In this document: in pieces, positions 9,780 through 21,502 of the stretch
How the letters are laid out: each line of letters begins with the position of its first letter
How positions within the stretch are numbered: the first letter of the stretch is position 1
DNA from: Anastrepha obliqua
Taxonomy: Eukaryota; Arthropoda; Insecta; Diptera; Tephritidae
Direction of reading: 5' to 3'
Length of the DNA stretch: 64,000 bases
Assembly: GCF_027943255.1 (NCBI RefSeq)
Contig: NC_072892.1
Span: 123,273,792-123,337,791, forward strand
Made by a program: the position numbers and the translations under genes
Notes under the pieces: generated by a model
Database searches by the model: none
What the model was told of the DNA's origin: nothing
Seen by the model: only the letters and a program-made list of their open reading frames with translations

Positions 9780-11030
9780 TGCTACTGTGGTATCAGAATG
9801 GATCGGCAATGGTCTAAGTGATTGGTTATAAGACCAACTGCTACTTCCATCTAACCTTCCTATATGGAAAGGAGAATTAGTAATGATTGCAAATTCCTTA
9901 GAAACCTACCAGTACGAGACGAGTACATTTCCTTACAGGGTATACACATCAGAGCACGCATGTAAACTCCTAGCAATTCTTCAGATTGACAACATTGTAG
10001 AAGGATGCGGAAGCTGCATGTCAGACTTAGTACTGATGCTTTAGCTGTAGCTGTCGATATCGATGCCAATGCCATTAGTGGCATGCGAACGGCAGCATGT
10101 CACACGCAATCAACTACACAAATACAAAACGAACAATAAGACAACCGCAGCCGAGGAATGTTTATGAGCTTTTGCTGTCTGTCTCCATCCTTGTCAGTGA
10201 GTGCGTAACTGAGGTGAGAGTGTGTGTGTGCGAATAGTTTGATCTGCTGGTACGCACGCATACGAGTACGAGTATAAGATTGTTCGACTGCGCTGTTGTG
10301 CCAGATAAGCCAGTTGCGTAGCAAGCCATTATTCGCAGTGAATACAAAATCGACAAATAACAAACAGCTCCAGGGAATGCAAGAAAAATTATGTTTACGC
10401 ACAATTCCACAAAATCACAAGCAATAATGAATGATGATGTTGTCTATCGATATACGCATTCCAGCTTCATGCTATCAAGTGAGTTTGCTCATAGACCCCA
10501 ATAAATCTAAATTATTAATATTATTTACTACTTACTACCTTTCAACCTTATTCAGACAGAGAGTGAAACACTTCAAATTACTGTAGTCGAAGTTCTAAGC
10601 ATTAGAAATTCATTTGTCCTTTTAGCATTCATTAAGTAGGGGAAAGGTCTATTTTAAGTCGTAGATGCCATTAGTTTTGCTATGCGCTGAATTAGCTGCT
10701 TTATATTGGCTAACTAGCGAGAAAAGCTAGACAAAATATATCTAAACTCTTAGCAGCAGAACCAAGGCTAAATCATTAAAGGTGGAGCCACTAGACCAGC
10801 AACAATGTTCTGTACTTTTGATAGTCAAAGCAAAGTATTGACAAAGTAGAAAACAAAGAATGAATTCGCCTTGTTTCATTCTGGGCTGACAGCCACATGG
10901 TCACGGCGAAGGGGGGAAAAAGCCAATTGTTTTACCGATACCATTAATAGATTCGCCTTGAGTAAAACCGTGCGTACAAACTATTTCCCTTAGCATTTAT
11001 GTCCATATATGTAGCGATGCTGTGATTATA
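9780..11030. other. Interval with no recognised gene; one short GT tract
   Basis: Apart from a GT-rich run near 10220-10235, I see only short, unsupported open frames. It could be unique host DNA. Confidence 0.45.
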
Positions 11031-11035
11031 AAATA

Positions 11036-11551
11036 AAGGGTTTTCTAATAACAGATTTTTTATGACCGGAATTGGATGATAATGATCTGGGCAACGTTTA
11101 TTTTCAACAAGACGGCGCTACGTGCCACACAAGCAGCGAAACCATTGATCTTTTACGGGAAAAGCTTCCGGGCCGTGTTATCTTTTGAGGAGGTGATCAC
11201 AATTGGCCACCGAGATCTTGTGATTTAACACCTTGTGACATTTTTCTTTGGAGCCACGTGAAAGGGAAGGTCTAAGCCAACAGCCCAGGGTCGATTCAAG
11301 ACTTTAAAGATAGAATTCGTGAGGCTATCGTGGACATAGACCAGCCACTTTGCAATTCGGTTATGGAAAATTTCATGAATAGGATATTGTCCTGTAATCG
11401 TGGTCGTGGTGGTAATTTTCATCATGTTATTTTCCCCTATTAACAGCATACCCTCCTCTTTATAATGAAATAAACATCTGATGTAAATTCAAATAAAAAA
11501 ATAGCATTTTTCTTTGAATATCAAAATAACACATCTTATGGGAAAACCCTT
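11036..11551 (+). mobile_element. DD41D mariner deletion derivative
   Basis: Ends AAGGGTTTTCTAATAA and, inverted, AAGGGTTTTCCCATAA. Only the 3' half of the transposase remains: YFQQDGATCHTSSETIDLLRE, a stop, then NWPPRSCDLTPCDIFLWSHVK and a C-terminus with GRGGNF. Counting from QQD to the last D again gives the DD41D layout. It belongs to the same TIR subfamily as 34808-35633. Confidence 0.8.
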
Positions 11552-11715
11552 TATTAATAGCTTACGTTAAAAGGAAAAATTTAGTTTTTATTCAAATTTA
11601 TAATATAAAAGTATATTAATATTAATACCGATTACCGTGAACGCGTGTGATCGCTTTGGTGTGTCATCGCAGATGGAAGTTTATTCGTTTTGCTATAGCA
11701 TTAAATAAATAAATA

Positions 11716-12016
11716 ATTGGCGCGTACACTTCTGTTAGGTGTTTGGCCGAGCTCCTCCTCCTATTTGTGGTGTGCGTCTTGATGTTGTTCCACAAATGGA
11801 GGGACCTATAGTTTCAAGCCGACTCCGAACGGCAGATATTTTTATGAGGAGCTTTTTCATGGCAGAAATACATTCGGAGGTTTGCCATTGCCTACCGAGG
11901 GGCGACCGCTATTAGAAAAATGTTTTTATTAATTTTGCTTTCACCGAGATTCGAACCAACGACCTCTCTGTGAATTCCGAATGGTAATCACGCACCAACT
12001 CATTCGGCTACGGCGG
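11716..12016 (-). repeat. tRNA-derived SINE, complete-looking copy
   Basis: Read on the minus strand, it starts GCCGTAGCCGAATGAGTTGG (A-box-like) and carries GGTTCGAATCTCGG (B box, 11945-11958). A conserved body follows (AATAGCGGTCGCCCCTCGG; GTTCGGAGTCGGCTTGAA; CTCGGCCAAACACC), ending GCGCCAATTATTT. Head spacing fits an internal RNA polymerase III promoter. Other copies lie near 31828, 42003 (split) and 55020, with pieces at 5705 and 27908. It carries no protein. Confidence 0.75.
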
Positions 12017-12164
12017 CCGCCAACCCATTCGCCATCCGCCAACCCCAATGCTGTAGCATTGCTGACCTAATAAAAGCTACGATTTCGAGACTCGAAGTTT
12101 ATTGCATACAAACAAAATAGTTAAATATGTTAAAAGCCATATATGTGCAGGGTTGCCACATATA

Positions 12165-13318
12165 TTGGGTTAGGGAATAAGTTCATCGCGTTTTTATAAT
12201 TTCTTTTATTTTACAATGATTCGTTTGCTGTTTGGCAAAGGGTAAGTATTCATTCGATTGAACTCTTTCTTCTCTGCAAAACTGAATTTAATTGTGTTTT
12301 AGAGTTATTTAATTTTTTGTCAGTTTTGAGGCTTAGAAAGCTGCCGAAGCAGCCCGGGACAAATACGATGTGTATGAAGAAGGTGTCATAGGTTAGTCTT
12401 CAGTACGGAAACGGTTTGCTATGACACCTCCCGCAGCGGAAGGCCTTGGAAGGAAGGAATTTAATGAGGAACGTCTCAAGTCACTTTTGAAGGAGAACGG
12501 CCGTCAAACCAGTCATGAATTGGTAGTCTATGAACTATGACCATAAAATGCTTCTCAGTCACCTTCATTCAATAGGATAAATGAATTCCCGATAAATTGG
12601 GACCCAGCACTCAGCTCATAAGCTCAACAAAAAAAGTTATCTTTCAAATTGCTTTTCACCATCTCGCCCGAAATCGTTCAACATGCGGTCATAAACAGAG
12701 CTTTTTGTATCGATTCGTAACAGGAGACGAGAAATGGTGCCTATACCTCAATGTGAATCAAAGAAAGGAGTGGATGGGTCCAGGAGTTACGCCAAACCGA
12801 GAGTCAAGACGGATCTTCATCCAAAGAAGATCATGATAAGTGTTTGGTGGGACTGGGAAGGCATGGTGCACTGAAAAATGCGCGAAAAGAATACCACCGT
12901 CAACAAGGAGCTCTGCATTGCTTAGCTACACCACATGCATGGGGTTATTCGACTGAAAATACCTGATCCACATGGTCAAACCATACTCCTTCACCACAAT
13001 ATCAGGTCCATTGTTGCACAAGTCGTCAAAGTCGCACTCCAAGAGCTCGAATGAGAGGTCCTTCAGCATACGCCGTATTCTCCGAACCTTACACCGACCA
13101 ATTATCATCTTTCCCGCTCCTTATCAAATCATATGAAGAGCGTTAGCTTCGGTAACAAAGAGAACCTTAAAACCTTGCTCAACAGCTTCTTTGAGACCAG
13201 ACCAAGCGATTTTTGGCGGAATGGCATCAACAAATTGGACGAGAGGTCGAAAGAGGTTGTAATTTTAACTAATTATAATTAATTAATTTATTGATATAAT
13301 TTCTTTTTTATTTCCCAA
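12165..13318 (+). mobile_element. Degenerate mariner copy
   Basis: The left end TTGGGTTAGGGAATAAGTTC follows TA, and the right end is near 13310-13318. Transposase pieces in order: KAAEAARDKYDVYEEGVIG (N-terminal HTH region), FNEERLKSLLKENGRQTSHEL, FVTGDEKWCLYLN (first catalytic Asp, near 12716-12752), DLHPKKIMISVWWDWEG, and a C-terminal tract with HMKSVSFGNKENLK. Multiple frameshifts and stops are present, and the second catalytic Asp is decayed (LLHHNIRS). Long dead. Confidence 0.75.
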
Positions 13319-13329
13319 CTTAATATGTA

Positions 13330-13665
13330 CAATGCCCTGAGCAGATCCATAAGCCATGTTCAAGTTCTCTGATAGTTAACTTGCGGTGATTGACCAACTT
13401 TTCTTTCACTTTAATGGAATTTTCATCAGTTTTCGTTGTCGACGGCTGCCACTACATTCATCATCCTCGATTGACTTACGAACTGCTCTGAAGCGTTCTT
13501 TCCAATCGAAAACGTCTGTTTTCTTGAAAATATTATTATCGAATCAGTTTGTCCACATTTTTAAGCTTTTCGCACCATTGAATCCATTTTCAATGCAAAG
13601 TTTAACACAAATTGGTTGTGAAAATTCAAATAAATGTTTAAACTGTAAAAAATCCAATGTCAAGC
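13330..13665 (-). pseudogene. Mariner transposase N-terminal relic
   Basis: The minus strand reads CVKLCIENGFNGAKSLKMW, then DVFDWKERFRAVRKSIEDDE and LNMAYGSAQGIVHI. These match the paired helix-turn-helix region of a mariner transposase (W-FRxGR-x-DDE linker, then the second HTH). It is interrupted by stops, and the catalytic domain is absent. Confidence 0.6.
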
Positions 13666-13759
13666 AATGACGAAAAAAAATTTTGGTAGGAATACTAATC
13701 ACAGATGTAGTAATCTAATAAAAAAACCTTACTCATATAAGTTCACTTAGAGCGTTACC

Positions 13760-14010
13760 TGGCGGCTGCTTCGGGAACTTGTTGATCACGGTGGTATGTC
13801 GCCGTTAAGCTCATACAGTTCGTTGCTCCATTACCTGCGATACTCTACTTGCAAAGATCCAAAATTTTTCCGACGTTTCATCGAATGTTGTCATCGTACA
13901 AGCTTCTGAGCTATACATTAGGATGGGCATGAAGAGATCTTTATAAAGTGTTAGGTTTGTTCGTCGCGAGAAGACTTTACTATTCAATTGCCTACTTAGT
14001 CCAGGGTAGC
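13760..14010 (-). pseudogene. LINE reverse transcriptase C-terminal fragment
   Basis: Minus-strand translation includes GLSRQLNSKVFSRRTNLTLYK and LFMPILMYSSEACTMTT, the LYK-x-L-x-P-x-L-x-Y region after the reverse transcriptase. The same motif is found at 29040-29250 (GLSRQLSNKVLSRRTKLTLY), so both derive from one LINE family. Confidence 0.6.
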
Positions 14011-14560
14011 TTTTGTTGGTGCGAGAGATTTTCCCTGTATTTCAAGGTTGACATTATTATCTGTTTTTTTTATTGCTTCCTATCTATGCCAAAAAGAAGG
14101 ACTATCGTTTGCAACCTGCCACGGAAATTTTTCCAGGAATCTGGTCATCTTCATCTTGGTTAAGTGAGGCGTTCTAGCAATTATAAATCTATACACAACA
14201 TATTAAAATTACGTGTACTCAAATATTCTGAAGTGGTTACGTGAGTCCATTTGCACATATAGTATATTTGTATTTGCTGAGAGGCAAGCTCGTCCTAAAC
14301 ATACTAACCATTTTGCTCCTAGTGCTACGTATCTACTATATCGCATATTTTTATATATACGAGTATGCATGTGTCGATATTTGGACAGCCACTTAAGCAC
14401 CTTTGAGTCAATTTTCTGTTAATTGTTGCTTCGTCCGTGTTTTCTTGGTTTGATTCGTTACTATTTGTTGATTTTACAAACATTTTTAACACACCCAAGG
14501 AAGCTGATACATAACGACATACAAGCATACGCAGGCATTGACGTTTTACTTATATACCCT
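14011..14560. other. Interval with no recognised feature
   Basis: AT-rich with short open frames on both strands; no motif I can name. Confidence 0.4.
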
Positions 14561-14589
14561 GTAGAAAAAGCTGAGCTAGAAATCCAATA

Positions 14590-14850
14590 TTTTTGCGTAA
14601 ATGGTTTAAAACTGTTTCAAGGTTGATATTTAGCTCCTGGGCGATGATACGACTATTAATATTCCAGCCAACTTCGGTTATTTCTGTGATTTTATCGAAT
14701 TTTCATCAAAAATGCTTGAACGGAATCGACGAGACTAAAATTACACGTAATTAGCTGTTGCAGTAATGGCACCATAAACACCTTTCACTGTTTCAGCGGT
14801 CTGGCTTGAATTTTCGCCTTTTACAAAGAAAAGCTGTGAACTGTACCGAA
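14590..14850 (-). pseudogene. Mariner transposase N-terminal relic
   Basis: Minus-strand pieces in shifted frames: LFFVKGENSSQTAETVKGVYG, then RRFRSSIFDEN, then NSRIIAQELNINLETVLNHLRK. Together these give the first HTH, the linker and the second HTH of a mariner transposase. It is a decayed fragment with no catalytic domain. Confidence 0.5.
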
Positions 14851-14859
14851 TTTTCCCCT

Positions 14860-15460
14860 TCTTGACTAATTCACAACTGAGTGGAACGAAAAAAAAACAG
14901 AAACAATTTTTTCAGCATGAAATGTCACCTTGACGACGAGTATAAACTTTAAGCTTTGTGATTGACACCTTACGAGATATCGATCACTACAACCATCTAC
15001 CGGGAAAATAATGGATATATATATTATTTCGCCATTTCTCCATCGCTAGAGCCTTGTTTGTGAACTGGTGAGGTTAGTATCTGGATGGAAAGGTATAAGC
15101 ATATCACCATGCGCTATGCAGGTGGCGAGTTACTAACGACATAAGGTCGGTAATGTTTTATAAAGTTCGACTAAACGGATGATTTTCAAATGACACAGCC
15201 GCGCAAGTGTATAGTTCTTAACTGAAAACACGTTAATACTAGTAATCTGAGCACTGTACCACGTTGAACAAGCCATGATTGCAACACGTGGCTACTATCG
15301 ACAACGCATTATACATCTCTTTTCGGATCAATATTATAGTATCTCCCGCTTTCTCCGGTTTTCCCAACCATACTAGCTGCCTTAGGGCTCAGATGAGAGC
15401 GATAGAAAAATAACTTTAAATAAAACTACTATGGGGAGAAACATAAAACTCATGTCATTA
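14860..15460. other. Interval with no recognised feature
   Basis: No open frame or repeat that I can support. Confidence 0.4.
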
Positions 15461-15464
15461 TGTA

Positions 15465-15800
15465 TGGATTAGCACATCATTCAAATTACCGCCTTGGTTT
15501 GCTGGCAGTATTTCAAGCGACCGATTTAGATTTCTATGAACACACCCAATATGTGCACTCATTTTTAATTGGGCGATAGCGCCTCGGATCTTGGCTTCCA
15601 AGTCGTTTAAAGCAGTTGGTTTGTTAACGTAGACTAAGGACTTGACGCGGCGCCTGAAATAATCAAGTCACATGAAAGCAGCAGCCAATTGACAAACGCT
15701 CACCTTGAGATGACCCAGCCCACAAAATTTCACCTTCGTAACTTGCAGGATTGTGTCCTTTGCATTGTATGCAGAATCGTCTGACTGATATTGTCCAGAT
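15465..15800 (-). pseudogene. DD41D transposase C-terminal relic
   Basis: The minus strand reads SCDLIISGAASSP (degenerate CDxTPLDxFLWG), then VYVNKPTALNDLEAKIRGAI and a C-terminal NQGGNLNDVLIHT followed by a stop. The order matches the C-terminus of other DD41D copies here. One frameshift is visible and the N-terminal part is absent. Confidence 0.6.
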
Positions 15801-15989
15801 CTGGCCACAGAAAATCAATTAAAGTCGCTCTATACCCAAAACGGTTCATGGTAACAGTGTCTCCTTCCTCATTTTCAAAGCCCGATGATGCTGCTATGCT
15901 ATGAACTTCATCAAACAGTGAATCTTTGTGGATGCTTGTTGGCGTAGCTGATGAGCCAAAAACTGTGACAAAAAATGCATACTGGGAGA

Positions 15990-16376
15990 CTTAGCATTTG
16001 CAATGTCAACTGGTCAAGAACTCTATCCAACTCTATCCGAATCAAATCCAAAAGCGTTTTGGAATAATGTAAATTCGAAGAAATATTCCGCCCTCTCTTT
16101 TCTTTGGCGACAAAGCTGCCAATGCCCCTGCTGATGCCGCTGATCTCTTTGCTGAGGCTTTTAAGTCCAATTTTGCATCTACCTCTAACAGTGATGCAAA
16201 TATTTTCTTCGACATACAACGATTTATTAATTTCAGCAAGCTAGCATTGTCCACTGAAGATGTCTACAGAGGCATTACGCGACTTAAAGCCTCCTCAAAC
16301 ACTGATGTTGATGGTTTATTTGCGGTGTTATTCAGGCAGTGTGATTCTTTAGTATACCCTCTGTTGTTAATCTATA
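15990..16376 (+). pseudogene. LINE reverse transcriptase, piece 1
   Basis: NPKAFWNNVNSKK and, after a frame change, ADLFAEAFKSNFAS, then LSTEDVYRGITRLKASSNTD and LVYPLLLIY, the linker and first conserved region of a jockey-type reverse transcriptase. It ends at the TATA insertion site. Confidence 0.75.
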
Positions 16377-17180
16377 GGGTAAGGCTTTCTCAAGTGGGCA
16401 TCAAAATTACCAAAGTGAATATTTTGCGATGAAATTCAGCCAGGACTGAGTTCTATCATCCAGAAGCACACTCAGAAAATTTTGTTGTAAAATTCTAAAT
16501 AGTTTTTTTTTTATTAACTATCGAAGTTTTTTGTAGCGCTTGAATAATTATCACATTTCTCGTAAAGTAAGTATCCGATTACAACGATTTTTCAACTTCA
16601 GACTGATAAAGGATGATATTTTCCAAAAACGTTATTTTTGTTCCGAAACTTGATGTTTTGTTTTTGTAAAAATTTTTTTTTAATAAACAATTAAAAATTT
16701 AACTAATTTCTGCGCCTCTGGGATGAAAATTTTTTAAGGATATTAACGTAATAAACATCTGTGCATTTATGTATGAAAAAAAATGCGTGCAATTCGAAAA
16801 GGATTAATTATAATTAATTTTTTTGTGCCAGAATGCGCGCTTCGACTTACGCGGACGCGCACGAACACACAAACGGCGACTCGCGGGCGACTTGCGAAAA
16901 ACCGTTTTAGACACGTCTCAACGCGATATGCTTCCGTAAGATCAGTTTTGCCGACTTTTCCATTACTGGTGTTTACTTGTTTTTAAAGATTGGCCATATA
17001 AATAATTTACGTATAACAGAATTTGCGCTTTGACTCTCGCGGAAATGCGTAATGATAATTAAATCAAATGTATTCAAAGGAATGTATAAGCTGTCATGCA
17101 AGGTTTCATGTATACTTCTTTATTACTAACGTTTATGTTTACATATCAGATCTATACCTACATTGTAAGTTCAGTCAGCG
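16377..17180 (+). repeat. Left ~800-bp terminal inverted repeat
   Basis: Matches 18087-18888 inverted, with a few percent differences by eye. It contains a 67-codon open frame that is mirrored in the right repeat and is probably not a gene. Confidence 0.85.
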
Positions 17181-17936
17181 AAATCACAAGCACAGTATTT
17201 CGTCGATATTAAAAAGAATGTGATTGAAAAAGAATACGTCGTTTGCCTTGATTTCTCCGAAAATTACGCATGTCGTGTTCAAAATTCTGTGCAATCAGAA
17301 TACTGGAAGACAACGCAGGTAACAATACATCCTTACGTTGTGCATTACAAAGAAAACGGGGTAGAACAGCATAAGAATTTTGTGATAATTTCGGAAGCAC
17401 TGGAACATGACAGTTCCGCAGTCAATTTGTTCAATTCTAAATTGATTCAATATTTGATTAAACAGTTTGGGAAACGAAATGTGAAGAAAATCTATTATTT
17501 TTCCGACGGGGCGGCCTCACAGTACAAAAACAAGTACAATTTTATAAATTTACTTTTTCACAAAAAGGATTTTGGCATCGCGACCGAGTGGCACTTTTTT
17601 GCCTCTGCATATGGGAAAGGTGCCTGCGATGGTATTGGTGGTGCTATAAAGAGAGATGCGTACCATGCAAGCTTGCGAGATAAAATCCCGGTGAAAATTA
17701 CGGGATCGAAACAGTTGTATGATTGGGCAAAAGTCAATTCTAAGAAAATTAGTTTTGATTACTGTAATAAACAAGAACATGAAAATCACTCTAGTAAGTT
17801 GAAAAAGCGCTATTCCAAAGCGCAAACTTTGAAAAATACGAGGCAGTTCCATTCTTTTATTCCAAAAGTTAAAAATTCCATCGAGTGCAAAATATTTTCA
17901 GCCCACGATCAATCTAAAATTATACCCATTATGTAA
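17169..17936 (+). pseudogene. N-terminally truncated DDE-type transposase (about 256 codons open)
   Basis: Open from the stop at 17166-17168 to the TAA ending near 17936, with no ATG at the proper start. The frame begins VQSASKSQAQYFVDIKNVIE, and the nearest formal start would be GTG at 17220. Counting from 17220, motifs are CLDFSENYA (Asp11), YYFSDGAASQYKNK (Asp96) and GKGACDGIGGAIKR (Asp137). This gives a possible D-D-D set in the LDF-ENY / SDG-QYKN / CDGIGG layout of a protein family I remember as multicopy in insect and cnidarian genomes. The upstream part of the protein is missing, and an AG splice-acceptor-like site lies just inside the frame, so this may be a last exon. Alternative: a captured gene fragment. 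Confidence 0.7.
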
Positions 17937-18086
17937 AAATAAACTACATGAAAAGTGTAAAAAGCGTGAATGATTTTCATTTTTTCTCGAAATAACAAAT
18001 GAATATGCGATATCTGTATAACTTTCTATATCTTTTCACTTTTTGTGTCCGTCCGTGAATTGTTGTTGTTTTTCAACGAGAAATTT

Positions 18087-18888
18087 TAAGGGCATTTGCT
18101 GACGGAACTAACAATGTATAAATTTGATATGTAAACATAATATAAAGAAGTATACATGAAACCTTGCATGACAGCTTATACATTCCTTTGAATACATTTG
18201 ATTTAATTATCATTACGCATTTCCGCGAGAGTCAAAGCGCAAATTCTGTTATACGTAAATTATTTATATGGCCAATCTTTAAAAACAAGTAAACACCAGT
18301 AATGGAAAAGTCGGCAAAACTGATCTTACGGAAGCATATCGCGTTGAGACGTGTCTAAAACGGTTTTTCGCAAGCCGCCCGCGAGTCGCCGTTTGTGTGT
18401 TCGTGCGCGTCCGCGTAAGTCGAAGCGCGCATTCTGGCACAAAAAAATTAATTATAATTAATCCTTTTCGAATTGCACGCATTTTTTTTCATACATAAAT
18501 GCACAGATGTTTATTACGTTAATATCCTTAAAAAATTTTCATCCCAGAGGCGCAGAAATTAGTTAAATTTTTAATTGTTTATTAAAAAAAATTTTTTACA
18601 AAAACAAAACATCAAGTTTCGGAACAAAAACAACGTTTTTGGAAAATATCATCCTTTATCAGTCTGAAGTTGAAAAATCGTTGTAATCGGATACTTACTT
18701 TACGAGAAATGTGATAATTATTCAAGCGCTGCAAAAAACTTCGATAGTTAATAAAAAAAAAACTATTTAGAATTTTACAACAAAATTTTCTGAGTGTGCT
18801 TCTGGATGATAGAACTCAGTCCTGGCTGAATTTCATCGCAAAATATTCACTTTGGTAATTTTGATGCCCACTTGAGAAAGCCTTACCC
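18087..18888 (-). repeat. Right ~800-bp terminal inverted repeat
   Basis: Inverted copy of 16377-17180. Its inner end still carries a degraded copy of the first few codons of the truncated transposase frame, so the repeat reaches into coding sequence. Confidence 0.8.
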
Positions 18889-18943
18889 TATAACAAGTCG
18901 CTAACTTCGCGTACTTTTATTGATGCTTGGAAATTGGCTTATA

Positions 18944-20230
18944 CGAGGGGTGCCTTTTATATGTCGGGATTAGAAACAAACACAAATTTTAATCATCGAA
19001 AATCACTTTATTGTTTTTCAAAATATTCTCCATGAAGATCTATACACTTTTGCAAGCGTTTGAAGCAATTGTCGAAGCACTTTTGCCACTCTGAATGAGG
19101 TACCTCCAAAACATGCATTCTAAATGCCGCAACTGCTTCTTCAGGTGTCGAAAAACGTTGACCTCTCAGTTTGTTTTTTACCTACGGGAATAAAAAAAAG
19201 TCATTCGGTGCCAAGTCAGGACTATAAGGCGGATGACCCATTAATTCGATGTTTTGGGTGCTCAAAAATGCAGTTGTTTGAGCCGATGTGTGAGAGCTCG
19301 CATTGTCCTGGTGAAGAGTGATCCGTCTTTGGCGATTGGTTTTCCTAATTTCTTGGAAGACAACTGGCAAACAAATGTGTACCACTCAGAATTTACTGTT
19401 CTGCGTTGTTCTAGTGGTACGGTTGCGACATGTCCAGTTTTTCCGAAAAGACAGGCGACCATTTGCTTGGAAGTGCTTTGTGCGCGAACAACTTTTGTTG
19501 GATTTGGCTCATCTTGAAACACCTATACACTCGACTGCTGTTTACTTTCGGGCTCATACGCGTAAATCCATGATTCATCACCTGTCACGATGTCATAGAC
19601 GTGTTTCGAAGCGCCGCGATCGTATTTTTTGAGCACTTCCTTCGACCAATCGACACGAGCCTTTTTTTGAGCGATTGACAAATTGTGTGAGATCCAACGC
19701 GAACAAATTTTTTTGACAGTCAAATGTTTATGCAATATTGAATGTATGCTGGTCCCACTAATGCCTAAGATTGTCTCAATTTCAAGATAGGTCACATGAC
19801 GATCTTGCAATGTCAGTTCGCGCACAGCATCAATGGTTTTCGGAACAACAACTGATTTTGGACGACCTTCACGAAATTCGTCTTGGAGTGAACTACGACC
19901 ACGATTGAATTCACCATACCATCGATAAACACTGGTCCTTGATGGAGGTTCATCGTCAAAAAATGAATTAAGTTCATCCATGCAATGTTGCTGAGTTAAT
20001 CCACGTCGAAAGTTGTAAAAAATAATCGCACGAAAATGTTCACGATTTAATTCCACTTTTGGACCGAGATGAATCTTTTAAGTTACTGTAAACAACACAA
20101 ATAGCGCTGGTATTTCAAAACGTTCTGAGTACGTAAAAGCCAAAAAATGTCAAACTTTGCGATCCAGCTGTCAGTTGCCAGATTGCAACACCAGAGTTGC
20201 CAAATCCCGACATATACAAGGCACCCCTAG
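18944..20230 (-). mobile_element. Mariner (DD34D), 1,287 bp, full length
   Basis: Ends CGAGGGGTGCCTTTTATATG and, inverted, CTAGGGGTGCCTTGTATATG, flanked by TA (18942-18943, 20231-20232). Removing it joins WKLAY to ISPIFKSSNKND in the LINE, confirming the ends. Length is typical of mariner. Confidence 0.9.
19008..20056 (-). pseudogene. Mariner transposase with few lesions
   Basis: Starts MELNREHFRAIIFYNF at 20056. The N-terminus holds two HTH segments, with the linker SRTSVYRWYGEFNRGR and the segment ILGISGTSIHSILHKHL. Catalytic motifs are VTGDESWIYAY (first Asp), LHQDNASSH (second) and PDLAPNDFF (third), with 34 residues between the last two Asp, i.e. DD34D. The ending is LHGEYFEKQ followed by a stop. 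Lesions: an in-frame stop after KQQSSV, a frameshift near 19350-19385 and a stop in FFLFP. It is otherwise well preserved, so it died recently. Confidence 0.85.
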
Positions 20231-21408
20231 TATTTCACCTATTTTCAAGAGCAGTAATAAAAATGATATTAGCAACAATAGGCCTATTTCAAAGCTTTTC
20301 GCCCCGACAAAGTTTTTTGTATGCATCATCCAAGGCAAATTGTTTTTTGCTGTCAATAATATGGTGCGTTTGGAGCAGCATTACTTCTTTCTGGGCCGCT
20401 CAACAGTTTCTAATCTAGCTGTCTTCTCGGATGACTATATCGCTGCATTCCATTCAGGGTACCCAGTTGTCATCATTTCTACTGACCTCTCTAAGGCTTT
20501 TGGTCAGATTTCTCATGTAAAATTAATTAAAAAATGGCCCCGCTTCCACTCAGCCTTCTTGATTTGGATTTCAAATTACTTAGGTTAGGTTTGGCAGCCG
20601 AATCGCACATAGGCACTGCGATGCCCTTTAGACGACGAAATGGATCCGTGTGAGTCTTATTTGCGCAATCGTCATTGCTTGGTTGTTGCCCATAATGTTA
20701 GAGACCATTCGTTGCTTGCTGTGGGGCTCCGCAAGGTAGTATTTCTTCAAAAATAATCCTGCTTTATGTAGATGCAGATTGATTTAGATAATTTCAGTAA
20801 CTGGTGTATGAATAATCCAATAATCGCTTAACATAAATAAGTATTTCCAAATTACCTTTCTTCGCGCGTCACCATTATTGAAACCTCTTATAACACAACT
20901 AGCACGCCCCTGTCACGTGTACGTGAAATTAAAGACTTGGGAGAAGTATTTGATTTAAAACTTAATTTTGCTATTCATATCAATTTCATTAGTAGATATC
21001 AAATCTTACGCCATGCTTTTATTAGGCGTCATAGCTCCGATTTCACCGGCTTTGAAGCTTTTGTATACGGCGTTTGTATGTTGAAACGTACGTTCAATGT
21101 GAGTATGTATGCCTACCTATGAAGCGCGTTGCTTATTGATTAACTTAGAATCATTGCAAAACAGGATAATAATCTTTACCTTTGTGCTTCATTTTTGGTT
21201 TGAACCGTGATGCTGTTGACTGTCCGGTGCTTCTTGAGATGATTTTCTTTAATATTCCAGCCAGAGCTCTTCGTAGTTCGAAGTTTTTCTTGTTGGTCTA
21301 TCAAAATGTCTTTATGCTCGAAATGCTTCTACTACAGTCATAATCGAGCTTAATAAAAAATCTAATTTCTTGAGAAAGATTTTTCATTTTCAGAAGATCT
21401 ACTATTAA
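20231..21408 (+). pseudogene. LINE reverse transcriptase, piece 3
   Basis: ISPIFKSSNKNDISNNRPIS starts the piece. The frame stays open to 20588 with IISTDLSKAFGQISH (palm motif A, Asp in TDLSKAF). Further frames give a VGLRKV box (degenerate GVPQGS), ILLYVDAD (degenerate active site) and REIKDLGEVFDLKLNFAIHI (the DLGV-FD motif after the active site). Several stops follow. It ends at the TTAA insertion site. Confidence 0.75.
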
Positions 21409-21502
21409 GGGGACAGATACAGATAAAATTTCGAAAACGATTTTTTTTTTTCATAAAATGTTAATATAATCCTTTAAGAATATGCCAAAAAAAATTTAGA
21501 AC

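Larger units (their letters stand above)
16377..18888 (+). mobile_element. DNA transposon with ~800-bp inverted repeats and TATA target duplication
   Basis: Ends GGGTAAGGCTTTCTCAAGTG and its inverse, flanked by TATA (16373-16376 and 18889-18892). Removing the insert and one TATA joins LLLIY to NKSLTSRTFIDAWKLAY in the host LINE, whereas a 2-bp duplication would leave a stop codon there. The inverted repeats take about 1.6 of the 2.5 kb, leaving a ~0.9-kb core with one truncated DDE-type ORF. It looks like a fold-back-style derivative of a larger element. The superfamily is not assigned; 4-bp duplications occur in Sola, Chapaev and Academ, among others. Confidence 0.85.

Noticed and set aside
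16783..16986. 67-codon ORF repeated identically at 18279-18482
   Set aside because: It is present twice because it lies in the inverted repeat; composition and lack of domain argue against a gene.
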